The notes below the pieces were generated by a model. That model did not search any database. It was not told where the DNA came from and saw only the letters and a program-made list of their open reading frames with translations. Both the position numbers and the translations under genes were made by a program. Shown in pieces: positions 6,057-13,108 of a DNA stretch of 16,789 bases. This stretch comes from Anaerolineales bacterium UBA1429 (GTDB lineage: Bacteria; Chloroflexota; Anaerolineae; UBA1429): contig DCTX01000011.1 of assembly GCA_002329325.1 (NCBI GenBank), positions 26,354 through 43,142 on the forward strand. Reading direction: 5' to 3'. How positions within the stretch are numbered: the first letter of the stretch is position 1; each line of letters opens with the position of its first letter.

Positions 6057-6974
6057 ATGGGCCTCAACGGACTGCTCGACGCGGCGCCGATCCTGCTGCT
6101 GATCGCCCTGGGCGTCGTCATCCGCGCCACGGGTCTGCTCGACCAGCGGGGCGGGCTGGTGCTCACGCGCCTGGCCTTCAACGTCACCATCCCGGCGGCG
6201 ATCTTTGTCTCGATCGCGCGGGCCGATTTCGAGCCATCGCTGCTCTGGATGCCGGTGCTGGGCTTTGGCGTGCCGATCCTCCTGGCCGGGCTGATGTACC
6301 TGACCACGCGCCGCCTGGCGGATCGGCCCCGGCAGCGTGGGCCGCTGTTGGTGGGCATGGTGGTGCTGGGCGTCTTTGCCTTTCCCTTCATGGAGCTGTT
6401 CTTTGGGCGCGGCGGCCTAGCCCGCATCGCCCTGTACGATGTGGGGAACGCCTTTTACTCGGGCATCGTGGCTATCTCCCTGGCGCGCCACTTTGGGCGC
6501 GATGGTCGGGAGGGCAGCGCCATCTCCTGGCGGCGGGTGTTCGCCTCGCCGATCCTGGTCGCGGCCATCGCCGGCGTGGTCTTTACCGTGGCCGCGATCC
6601 CCCTCACGGGCCCGCTCGGCGCCTTCTTTGACAGGCTTGCCGTCGCCAACACGCCCCTGGCCATGATCGCCGTGGGCGTATTCCTGCGCCCACGGCGCGC
6701 CTATGGCGCCCTGGTGGCCCAGTTCATCCTGATCCGCATGGTGATCGGGGGCTTGCTGGGCTGGGCGCTGAGCACCCTCCTGGGGCTGGATGGCCTGAGC
6801 CTCATCGCCGGCACCGTCGGCTCGTCGCTTCCCGCGGGCACCACGGTGCTGGTGTTCTCGGGCAACGAGGGCCTGGATACAGAACTGGCCGCCTCGCTGG
6901 TCTCGATCTCGATCCTGGTAGGTGCGGTGGTGGTGAACGTGCTGCCCCACCTGCTGGCGGCGGTGTATCTCTAG
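6057..6974 (+). CDS. AEC-family (auxin efflux carrier type) membrane transporter
   Basis: A 305-residue, highly hydrophobic inner-membrane protein, the usual length for the family. It starts MGLNGLLDAAPILLLIALGV, with the first membrane helix at about residues 9-24. About ten helices follow, with the family's central break near residues 135-160 (a basic loop RHFGRDGREG) and a conserved-looking GTVGSSLPAGTTVLVFSGNE stretch at about 256-275. AEC proteins are secondary transporters of organic acids or amphipathic anions such as malate; the substrate here is unknown. The ATG at 6057 follows AAAGGGA (6044-6050) by 6 bases. A nearby ATG at 6050 is out of frame. It diverges from the sulfatase gene and appears to be a single-gene transcript. 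Confidence 0.85.
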   Translation: MGLNGLLDAAPILLLIALGVVIRATGLLDQRGGLVLTRLAFNVTIPAAIFVSIARADFEPSLLWMPVLGFGVPILLAGLMYLTTRRLADRPRQRGPLLVGMVVLGVFAFPFMELFFGRGGLARIALYDVGNAFYSGIVAISLARHFGRDGREGSAISWRRVFASPILVAAIAGVVFTVAAIPLTGPLGAFFDRLAVANTPLAMIAVGVFLRPRRAYGALVAQFILIRMVIGGLLGWALSTLLGLDGLSLIAGTVGSSLPAGTTVLVFSGNEGLDTELAASLVSISILVGAVVVNVLPHLLAAVYL

Positions 6975-6985
6975 GCGCGCCCTCG

Positions 6986-7021
6986 CGCCGGCCATACAGT
7001 ACGCCGGGGGGAGGCCGGGCG
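6986..7021 (+). terminator. Possible hairpin after the AEC gene
   Basis: CGCCGGCC (6986-6993) pairs with GGCCGGGCG (7013-7021) as an 8-bp stem with one bulge and a 19-base loop. A shorter GGCGCG/CGCGCC hairpin (6974-6989) overlaps it. No T-run follows, so terminator function is uncertain. Confidence 0.3.
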
Positions 7022-7089
7022 TCAAGCCTGCCCGCTCATGCACCGGCGCCGGGCGGCTCAGAGGATATGCGGTTGACCATCGCCGGTTT

Positions 7090-7118
7090 TTGACGCGCTG
7101 GCGCGGACGTGATACTTT
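7090..7118 (+). promoter_or_regulatory. Promoter for the phosphoglucose isomerase operon
   Basis: TTGACG (7090-7095; 5/6 to consensus) is followed after 17 bases by TACTTT (7113-7118). The TG at 7110-7111 makes this an extended -10 (TGATACTTT). The predicted start near 7125 leaves about 32 bases to the ATG at 7157. Confidence 0.5.
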
Positions 7119-7156
7119 GATTATCCATAGACCGATCCTTTACGGAGTGAATACAC

Positions 7157-8890
7157 ATGAGGGTGAACCGAGAGGAGTGGGAGCGCGCGGCCGGTGAGCA
7201 CTGGATCTACCTGGGCCGCTATCAGGAGGCGGTGAACGAGGCCTTGGCGCAACTGGAGGCCAGGGGCGCCTCGCGTGCCATCTGGGCCCGGGAGGGCGCC
7301 CTGTGGAGCGAGGATCTTCAGCAGATCAGCGAGATCGAGCAGCGTCTCGGCTGGCTCGATCTCCCCGATGATATGCGCATCGAGACCCCTCGCCTGGAGG
7401 CCCTGGCCCTGGAACTGCAGGCGGCCAAGTTCCGGCGGGCCTTGCTGTTGGGCATGGGCGGCAGCAGCCTGGCCCCCGAGGTCTTGCGCGAGGTGTTCGG
7501 CGTCGCCCCCGGCATGCTCGACGTGACCGTCCTGGATGCCACCGACCCCGAGCAGATCGCGCGGGTGGAGGAACAGGACGACCTGGCGGCCACGGCGTTC
7601 ATCGCCGCCAGCAAGTCGGGCACCACCGCCGAGACGCGCACCCTGATGGAGTACTTTGCCGGGCAGCTCGAGCCCATCGTGGGCGAGGACTGGCGGCGCC
7701 ACTTTATCGTCATCACCGATCCGGGCACGCCCTTGGCCGCCCTGGCCGAGGAGGAGGGGCTGCGCGCCCTGTACATCAACCCGCCGGACGTGGGCGGGCG
7801 CTACTCGGCCCTCTCCTTGTTCGGCCTGGTGCCGGCGGCCCTCAACGGCATTGACGGCCACAGATTGCTGCAGAGCGCCCGCGAGATGGCCCGACGTTGC
7901 CGCTCGGCCGTTCCCGACAGCCAGAACCCTGCCGCCGTGCTGGGCGCTATCCTGGGCGCTTGCGCCCTCCAGGGGCGCGACAAGCTCACCCTGCTCACCT
8001 CCCCCAGTCTGGCTTCCCTGGGTTGGTGGGTGGAGCAGTTGATCGCCGAGAGCACCGGCAAGGACGGCAAAGGCATCCTGCCCGTGGAGGGCGAGCCGCC
8101 CATGGCGCTGGAGTGCTACGGCGAGGATCGGCTCTTTGTCTACGCACGGCGCCGCGGCGACGCGAACGAGGCCGTCGACGATCTGGCAGCCCGCCTGGCC
8201 GAGGCAGGGCACCCTCTGGTGGTATTGCCGCTGGAGGAGCCCTACGCCCTGGGGGGCGAGATCTTTCGCTGGGAGTTCGCCACCGCCGTCGCCGGCTATC
8301 TGCTGGGGATCAACCCCTTTGACCAGCCCAATGTGGACGCGGCCAAAGAGCTGGCGCTCCAGGCCCTGGCGCGCTATGAGGAGACCGGCCAGTTGGATGG
8401 CGATCAGCCCGTGCTCCAGGACGGGCCCCTGGCCGTGTACGATGACGCGCCGAAGGCCGAAAGCGTCGCCGCCTACCTGGGGCGCTTCCTCAAGGGGGGC
8501 CGCCCCGGCGACTATGTGGCGCTGATGGCCTATGTGGATCGCAACGACGCCAACGGCGCCGCCCTGCAACGCATCCGCCAGATGATCGCCGAGGCCTTGG
8601 GCCTGGCCGTCACCGTGGGGTTCGGGCCGCGTTTTTTGCATAGCACAGGGCAGATTCACAAGGGTGGGCCCAATTCGGGGCTCTTTTTGCAGATCACCCA
8701 TACAGGAACGCTGGACCTGGAGATCCCCGGGCGCGGCTATAGCTTTGGCGTGCTCAAGAGCAGCCAGGCCGCTGGCGATTGGGCCGCGCTGCGCGACCGG
8801 GATCGGCGCGCGCTCCGGGTGGACATCAAGGGGCCGGTGAGCCGGGGGTTGGGCGCGCTGGAGCAGGCCTTGCGTCAGGCGCTGGGATAG
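7157..8890 (+). CDS. pgi: Glucose-6-phosphate isomerase (free-standing form of the transaldolase-fused type)
   Basis: A 577-residue cytoplasmic phosphosugar isomerase that interconverts glucose 6-phosphate and fructose 6-phosphate. It has two SIS-type subdomains. Visible motifs are GMGGSSLAP (99-107), the phosphate-binding ASKSGTTAET (151-160), the PGI signature core GGRYS (213-217), NPFDQPNVDAAK (386-397) and the histidine/lysine-rich FLHSTGQIHKGG (493-504). The arrangement resembles the C-terminal half of bifunctional transaldolase/PGI proteins more than classical E. coli PGI, and no transaldolase domain is attached. GGAG (7144-7147) lies 9 bases before the ATG. It is first in a likely operon; the next gene starts 25 bases after its stop. 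A link to pentose-phosphate flux is inference from the family. Confidence 0.88.
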   Translation: MRVNREEWERAAGEHWIYLGRYQEAVNEALAQLEARGASRAIWAREGALWSEDLQQISEIEQRLGWLDLPDDMRIETPRLEALALELQAAKFRRALLLGMGGSSLAPEVLREVFGVAPGMLDVTVLDATDPEQIARVEEQDDLAATAFIAASKSGTTAETRTLMEYFAGQLEPIVGEDWRRHFIVITDPGTPLAALAEEEGLRALYINPPDVGGRYSALSLFGLVPAALNGIDGHRLLQSAREMARRCRSAVPDSQNPAAVLGAILGACALQGRDKLTLLTSPSLASLGWWVEQLIAESTGKDGKGILPVEGEPPMALECYGEDRLFVYARRRGDANEAVDDLAARLAEAGHPLVVLPLEEPYALGGEIFRWEFATAVAGYLLGINPFDQPNVDAAKELALQALARYEETGQLDGDQPVLQDGPLAVYDDAPKAESVAAYLGRFLKGGRPGDYVALMAYVDRNDANGAALQRIRQMIAEALGLAVTVGFGPRFLHSTGQIHKGGPNSGLFLQITHTGTLDLEIPGRGYSFGVLKSSQAAGDWAALRDRDRRALRVDIKGPVSRGLGALEQALRQALG

Positions 8891-8915
8891 CGCCGCACAG
8901 GTTCGGAGGGGCAAG

Positions 8916-9428
8916 ATGCGCACCCTGTACATCATGCGCCACTGCAAGTCACGCTGGGACGAGCCCGGGCTGGGCGACCGGGAGCGGCGCCTGACCAAGC
9001 GGGGCAAGCGCGATGCGCGCCTGCTGGGGCGGGCGCTGGGTGCGCGATCCGCCCCGCCGGATCTGATCTTGTGCTCGCCGGCGCGCCGCGCCCGGATGAC
9101 GGCCCGCCGGGTGGCCCGCGCCTGGGGCTATGGCCGCAAGATCCGCGTGGAGGAGGCGATCTACCAGGGCGGCCCCCTGCAGTGCCTGGAGGCGCTGGGC
9201 GCGCTGCCCCAGGAGGTGGCCACCGTCCTGCTCATCGGCCACAACCCCACCCTGGAGAACCTTGTCTGGATGCTGGGCGCGCCCCGCATGCCCATGCCCA
9301 CCGGCGCCACGGTCTGCCTGGACCTGGAGATCGCCGGGTGGAACGAGCTGGACCTGACAACCGAGGCCCAGGTACGCTTTCGCCTGGAGCCCAAGGCCCT
9401 GCGAGGCCAGGCGGAGTCGGAGGAGTGA
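8916..9428 (+). CDS. SixA-like histidine phosphatase
   Basis: A 170-residue member of the histidine phosphatase (phosphoglycerate-mutase-like) superfamily. The RHG-type motif is R8-H9-C10-K11-S12, with His9 the expected phospho-acceptor; the second catalytic histidine is His109 in LLIGHNPTLE. The CSPARRAR segment (53-60) supplies the usual arginine. The short length and motifs fit SixA (phosphohistidine phosphatase), but small-molecule phosphatases share this fold, so the substrate is open. The start follows a GGAGG Shine-Dalgarno closely and sits 25 bases after the isomerase stop, which points to co-transcription. Unlike E. coli SixA, no phosphorelay kinase is in view. Confidence 0.82.
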   Translation: MRTLYIMRHCKSRWDEPGLGDRERRLTKRGKRDARLLGRALGARSAPPDLILCSPARRARMTARRVARAWGYGRKIRVEEAIYQGGPLQCLEALGALPQEVATVLLIGHNPTLENLVWMLGAPRMPMPTGATVCLDLEIAGWNELDLTTEAQVRFRLEPKALRGQAESEE

Positions 9429-9480
9429 CGCCCTCGGTGCCGCATGGCGGCCCCTCCCCGAGAGGAGGTAGATCATCCCA

Positions 9481-11427
9481 TTGCCACCTGCCCCTGCGCC
9501 GGCTCCCGCGACCGACGACCCGCTAGGCCGCCTGCTGAGGCGTTGCCTGCCGGCGTTGCCCTGGCTCATCCTGGCCCTGGCCGCCGGCCTGCGCCTGTGG
9601 CGTCTGGGCGCGCAAGAGCTGCGCGGCGACGAGGCCTTCTCGTACCTCTTTGCTCGCCTGCCTCTGGGGCAGATCCTGCCCGCCCTGCTGCAAGAGGGCG
9701 ATCCCCACTCCCCCCTGCACTATTACCTGCTGCACGCCGCCATGTCGCTCCTGGGCGATGGAGAGTTCTCGCTGCGCCTGCCCTCCGCCCTCCTGGGCAT
9801 CGCCCTGGTGGCGCTGCTCTGGCGGCTGGGCGCCCGCACCCTGGGCCCCCGCCCGGCCCTCTGGCTGGCGGGGCTGGCCGCCCTCGCGCAGGGGCTGGTG
9901 TGGCTCTCACAGGATGTGCGTAACCAGCCCACCCTGGCGGCCCTGGCGGCCGTTGCGGCCACCCTCGCGCTGCTTTCCGCCGTCCGGCGGGGCGGCCTGG
10001 GGCGCTGGCTGGCCTATGCGCTACTGTGCGCCCTGTGCGTCTATAGCTTTTACTATGGCATCCTGGCCCTGGCGGCCCACGCCGTATACGCATTGGCGCT
10101 GCGAGAGCGCCGCCACGTGCTGCCCCGCTGGGCCGGCGCCGCGCTGCTGGCGGGCCTGCTGTTCGCGCCCTGGCTGGCGGCCATGTGGCCGGGCCTGGTG
10201 GCGGCGGGACAGTTGGGCGATCCCGCCCGCCCGGCCCTGCTCGGCCACTGGGTCGAGACCAGCGCCTGGCTGCTGGCGGGCGCGGACCTCCCCACGTCCT
10301 GGGCCTCCTGGCTGACTCTGGGCGGCTGGGCCCTGGCCGGGCTGGGCTTTGGGGCCCTCTGGCGCCGCGACCGCGCCCTGGCCCTGCTCCTGGCCGGATG
10401 GTCGGTGGGCGCCCTGCTGGGGATCTGGGCGGTGCGCTTTCTGCGATCCACCTTCAACGCCTATTATGCCGTGATGGCAGGGCCGGCCTTCTGGGCGCTG
10501 CTGGCCGCCGGTCTCGACGCCCTGTGGCAGCGGCGACGCCTCGGCCGGGCCGCCGCCCTGAGCCTCCTGGCGCTGATCGCGGCAATCAACGGCTGGCAGC
10601 TCGGCCGTTACTATCAGGATGCAGGCGCGGGATCGCGCTCGGTGGGCTACCGGCCCACAGCCGCCCGCGTGGCGAGCCTGGCCGGCCCCAACGACCTGTT
10701 TCTGGCCAATTTTCCCGATCCGTGCTGGGGATACTATCTGCGAGAAGCCCCCCTGGCGTACGCCATGCAGCCCCAGGGGCCCGGCGCGCCCCGCGAGGAG
10801 ACCGAGGCAGCCCTGGCGGGCCTAGCCGCCACCTACGACCGCATCTGGTTCGTGCCCCTGCAGGCTTTGAGCTGGGACCGCGACGGCGTCGTGGATCACT
10901 GGCTGGCGTACCATGCCCTGCTCCAGGAGCGCTCACAGCACCGCTTCCAGACCCTCTACGCCTATATCCCCTTCCAGCGGGCGCCCCAGGCCCTGCGGCC
11001 TCTGGACGCCCGGTGGGAGGGGATCGCGCGGCTGCGCGGCTATCACCTGACGGTAGACGGCCTTCCGATAGAGGGGGACGAGCAGCCGTTGCGCCTGACC
11101 GCGGGGGCCGAGCTCTCGATCACCTGGCTGTGGGAGGCGGAGGCGGCCCTGCCGCAAGGGTACACCGTGTTCGTGCACCTGCTGGGCCAGGATGGGCGCC
11201 TGCTGGCCCAGCACGATGGCGTACCGGCGTGGGGCACCCGCCCCACCACCACCTGGCAGCCGGGCGACCTGGTGCTGGATCGCCACACCCTGACGGCGCC
11301 CGCCCTGGCCGCCCCCGAGACCGGCGTGCTGGTGGTAGGGTTCTACGCGTCCGATACCGTCGTGCGCGCTCCGCTGCCCGATGGCAGCGACGCCTTGGCC
11401 GTGGCGAGCGTGCGCCTGGGCGAGTGA
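9481..11427 (+). CDS. GT39/ArnT-like membrane glycosyltransferase with C-terminal beta domain
   Basis: A 648-residue membrane protein. The Pro/Ala-rich N-terminus is followed by the first helix (about 23-40). The luminal loop has the acidic GDEAFS motif (49-54) and GDPHSPLHYYLL (73-84), typical of dolichyl-phosphate-mannose and ArnT-type transferases that use lipid-linked sugars. Helices run to about residue 375. A soluble part follows, with a C-terminal beta-rich domain at about 510-648 (FVHLLGQDGRLLAQ, then RPTTTWQPGD). It probably glycosylates an envelope component at the outer face of the membrane. The start is a TTG with GAGGAGGT (9462-9469) 11 bases upstream; no ATG fits. It lies 52 bases after the phosphatase gene and is likely last in that operon. 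Confidence 0.82.
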   Translation: MPPAPAPAPATDDPLGRLLRRCLPALPWLILALAAGLRLWRLGAQELRGDEAFSYLFARLPLGQILPALLQEGDPHSPLHYYLLHAAMSLLGDGEFSLRLPSALLGIALVALLWRLGARTLGPRPALWLAGLAALAQGLVWLSQDVRNQPTLAALAAVAATLALLSAVRRGGLGRWLAYALLCALCVYSFYYGILALAAHAVYALALRERRHVLPRWAGAALLAGLLFAPWLAAMWPGLVAAGQLGDPARPALLGHWVETSAWLLAGADLPTSWASWLTLGGWALAGLGFGALWRRDRALALLLAGWSVGALLGIWAVRFLRSTFNAYYAVMAGPAFWALLAAGLDALWQRRRLGRAAALSLLALIAAINGWQLGRYYQDAGAGSRSVGYRPTAARVASLAGPNDLFLANFPDPCWGYYLREAPLAYAMQPQGPGAPREETEAALAGLAATYDRIWFVPLQALSWDRDGVVDHWLAYHALLQERSQHRFQTLYAYIPFQRAPQALRPLDARWEGIARLRGYHLTVDGLPIEGDEQPLRLTAGAELSITWLWEAEAALPQGYTVFVHLLGQDGRLLAQHDGVPAWGTRPTTTWQPGDLVLDRHTLTAPALAAPETGVLVVGFYASDTVVRAPLPDGSDALAVASVRLGE

Positions 11428-11646
11428 GAGCCGGGGCGAAAGATCGAGCGCTGCACCATCCTGCGCCAATGCGACAGATCGCCGAATGTGGTGTACACTC
11501 TTCCTCATGTTGCCATGTCTGCGGCGTGGCCGTCCCAAGACTCATGAACGGACTGCCTTGTCGCGGCAGGCATGGGCAGTTGTCGTAGCCGTGACTGCAT
11601 TCGGGCTGTATGGCACAGCCCCCCCTCTGCTGAAAGGAAGGTTCGA
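11428..11646. promoter_or_regulatory. Gap with weak promoter and a palindrome before the PH-domain gene
   Basis: No gene seen. GCGACA (11471-11476) and TACACT (11494-11499) are 17 bases apart and could be a weak promoter. GGGCTGT (11603-11609) and ACAGCCC (11615-11621) form a 7-bp inverted repeat with a 5-base spacer just before the ribosome site; it could be an operator or a leader hairpin. Confidence 0.3.
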
Positions 11647-12114
11647 GTGAAAAAGGTCGGTATCGTTCTTCACGATGGCGAGAAGGTCGTGGCCGAAGCC
11701 AAGCTGCACATCGCAGCCCTGATCTCGCCCATTGTCGTATTCCTGATCGGCGTCGCCATGTACTTTGGCACACCCAAGAGCGACAACCTGCTTCAGTTCA
11801 GCTCCCTGGTGTTGATGGCGATCGGCATCTGGCGGACGCTCTACAGTCTCGCGGTGCGGCGCAACACCTATGTTGTGGTCACCAACGAGAGGTTCATCGC
11901 CGAGACCGGCCCCTCTGGCCGCAAGAAGGTCGACGTGGTGATCGGCCACGTGGATCGCGTCGAGACCAGGCGCGGCCCCCAGGCGCGGCTGATGGGGTAT
12001 GGCAACCTGGTGGTGACGGCCCGCGGCTCGGGGAACCAGAACGTGGTCTTTCGCCACGTCGCCGGCGTCGAGGCCCTGGCAGAGCAGATCCGGGCGGAGA
12101 TGGCGGGCAAGTAG
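11647..12114 (+). CDS. Small membrane protein with bacterial PH (DUF304-type) domain
   Basis: A 155-residue protein. Two membrane segments (about 22-40 and 49-67) are followed by a cytoplasmic bacterial pleckstrin-homology domain starting at TYVVVTNERFIAETG (74-88). It continues with a VIGHVDRVETRRG strand/turn and the typical RLMGYGNLVVTARG stretch (114-127). Similar domains occur in the YdbS/YdbT membrane-protein group; no biochemical role can be assigned. The GTG at 11647 is chosen because AAAGGAAGG (11633-11641) lies 5 bases upstream and an acceptable protein starts there (MKKVGIVLHD). The open frame extends 25 codons further up without a ribosome site. The gene appears to be transcribed alone and ends 25 bases before a strong hairpin. 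Confidence 0.8.
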   Translation: MKKVGIVLHDGEKVVAEAKLHIAALISPIVVFLIGVAMYFGTPKSDNLLQFSSLVLMAIGIWRTLYSLAVRRNTYVVVTNERFIAETGPSGRKKVDVVIGHVDRVETRRGPQARLMGYGNLVVTARGSGNQNVVFRHVAGVEALAEQIRAEMAGK

Positions 12115-12139
12115 GCGCCAGAGCCCTGGCACACTCAGG

Positions 12140-12178
12140 CGCCAGGCTGAGGGACTATCCCTCAGCCTGGCGTTTCGC
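12140..12178. terminator. Strong hairpin terminator, shared by PH gene and helicase remnant
   Basis: A perfect 15-bp stem, CGCCAGGCTGAGGGA (12140-12154) with TCCCTCAGCCTGGCG (12158-12172), and a 3-base loop, followed on the plus strand by TTTCGCTT. It follows the PH-domain stop by 25 bases. It also contains the stop of the minus-strand helicase fragment (12164-12162), so it may once have served both convergent genes. Confidence 0.75.
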
Positions 12179-12300
12179 TTGCATAGGCCCGCACGGCCTC
12201 CAGCGGCTCGGGCCAGTGGCCCTGGTAGCTCAGGCAGAGCAGCCGGCGCGCCCGGGTCATGGCCATGTAGACCAGGCGCCGCTCGGCGGAGAGTCTCCCC
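12162..12300 (-). pseudogene. C-terminal remnant of a UvrD/Rep-type helicase
   Basis: On the minus strand the last 40-45 codons of this frame read LSAERRLVYMAMTRARRLL then LSYQGHWPEP and a stop. This is superfamily 1 helicase motif VI (E-RRL-YVA-TRAR), normally found near the C-terminus of UvrD, Rep and PcrA proteins. All earlier helicase motifs, including the Walker A box, are missing: upstream of about 12300 the frame turns into unrelated sequence and soon ends. The fragment therefore cannot be a working helicase. The break coincides with a change to lower-G+C DNA, so insertion or deletion at about 12300 is the likely cause. The exact junction is judged by eye. Confidence 0.7.
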
Positions 12301-12566
12301 GATCCTGGCCTTTCGCCAGAACCTCCGCGTCCGTCTGGCGCAGTCAAACACTTCGTGGTATCCTTTTTGTGATGCAAAGGAGCTTTTCTGCAACAAGAGC
12401 GTCTACAAGCTTTTTCTGGCTAATCCCTAGACTCCTGATGCCGTGGTTATCGTGAAGTGGAGGGATAGACCCAAGAGACATGGTTCCGTCATCAGACTAT
12501 GGGGTCTCTTCCGGTTCCTTTGCAGCTTGAGGAGTCACGCTGCTTGCTGGAAAGGAACGACCAGCA
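12301..12566. other. Lower-G+C spacer beyond the helicase break
   Basis: No convincing gene seen. It holds an inverted repeat AAGAGAC (12473-12479) / GTCTCTT (12504-12510) and short A/T-rich tracts unlike the flanking metabolic genes. It joins the helicase remnant to the orphan gene at 12567. Confidence 0.4.
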
Positions 12567-12980
12567 ATGTGTCAGGATGATCAGTCCGAGGAGGTAGTCT
12601 TTTCGGTCGTCTATGAGGAAAGTAGTCCTGATGGCTTCTCCTACGCCTGCGAGAAACTTGGGGTAGCTGTGTGGAAACTCGCTACCGGTTGGGGAACTCT
12701 GAGGGAAAGGCTCCAGGACGCTGCCATAGAGTTGCTGATCCTGCAAGAGACCGATTTCCCGGATGATTTGGTCGCCAAGTGGAAGACCCTGATCCGCGAC
12801 CTTACGAAAGGGAAGATGAAATACAGACGGGTCATCAAAGATGGAGAACTTGTCCCCGAACCGATTGGGCTAGTAGCGTCAACCGTCGGGTATGCGAGGA
12901 AATACACGCTTCAGGACCTGGCGCGCCGCATCTGTGGCCTTGAGAGCGAAATGGACCACCGGTATCAGCAAAGCATCTAG
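12567..12980 (+). CDS. Uncharacterised 137-residue protein in lower-G+C DNA
   Basis: Not recognised with confidence. It is soluble and mostly helical in appearance, with no signal peptide. The layout is a helix containing LATGWGTLRERLQDAAIELL (39-58), then TDFPDDLVAKWKTLIRDLT (about 62-80), a charged linker, and a C-terminal IGLVASTVGYARKYTLQDLARRI segment given here in outline only. This order (LATG-RERL, FPDDL--W, then an ASTV-like turn and a final helix) recalls a loose group of small bacterial hypothetical proteins of accessory regions; that is from memory and untested. AAAGGA (12551-12556) lies 10 bases before the ATG, a rather long spacing. Codon use is less G+C-biased than in neighbours, suggesting acquisition with the surrounding DNA. 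Confidence 0.6.
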   Translation: MCQDDQSEEVVFSVVYEESSPDGFSYACEKLGVAVWKLATGWGTLRERLQDAAIELLILQETDFPDDLVAKWKTLIRDLTKGKMKYRRVIKDGELVPEPIGLVASTVGYARKYTLQDLARRICGLESEMDHRYQQSI

Positions 12981-13049
12981 CTCGATACACCGTCCTTGGA
13001 AAAACGTTTGCAGTGTGCGCAGCGAGGATCTACCCCCCATACTTTCCAC

Positions 13050-13086
13050 GAAAAAAGGCCGGGCGCCCCTTCCGGGGGCCCGGCCT
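13050..13086 (-). terminator. Intrinsic terminator of the pyruvate phosphate dikinase gene
   Basis: Read on the minus strand, AGGCCGGGC (13086-13078) plus CCCC pairs with GGGG plus GCCCGGCCT (ending 13056) around a GGAA loop. There is one bulged base at 13065, and six T residues follow (13056-13051). It lies 23 bases after the stop. This is the clearest factor-independent terminator in the window. Confidence 0.9.
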
Positions 13087-13108
13087 CTGTTGCGCGCTCG
13101 GCTAGCGA

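Noticed and set aside
7121..9007. 628-codon minus-strand frame opposite the isomerase and phosphatase genes.
   Set aside because: It is antisense to two genes with clear catalytic motifs, and it has repetitive Gly/Ala/Gln-rich composition without domains.
12162..12377. The whole 71-codon minus-strand frame as an intact small gene.
   Set aside because: Only its last 40-45 codons resemble a known family (helicase motif VI). The beginning is unrelated and has no convincing start, so a remnant is the better reading.
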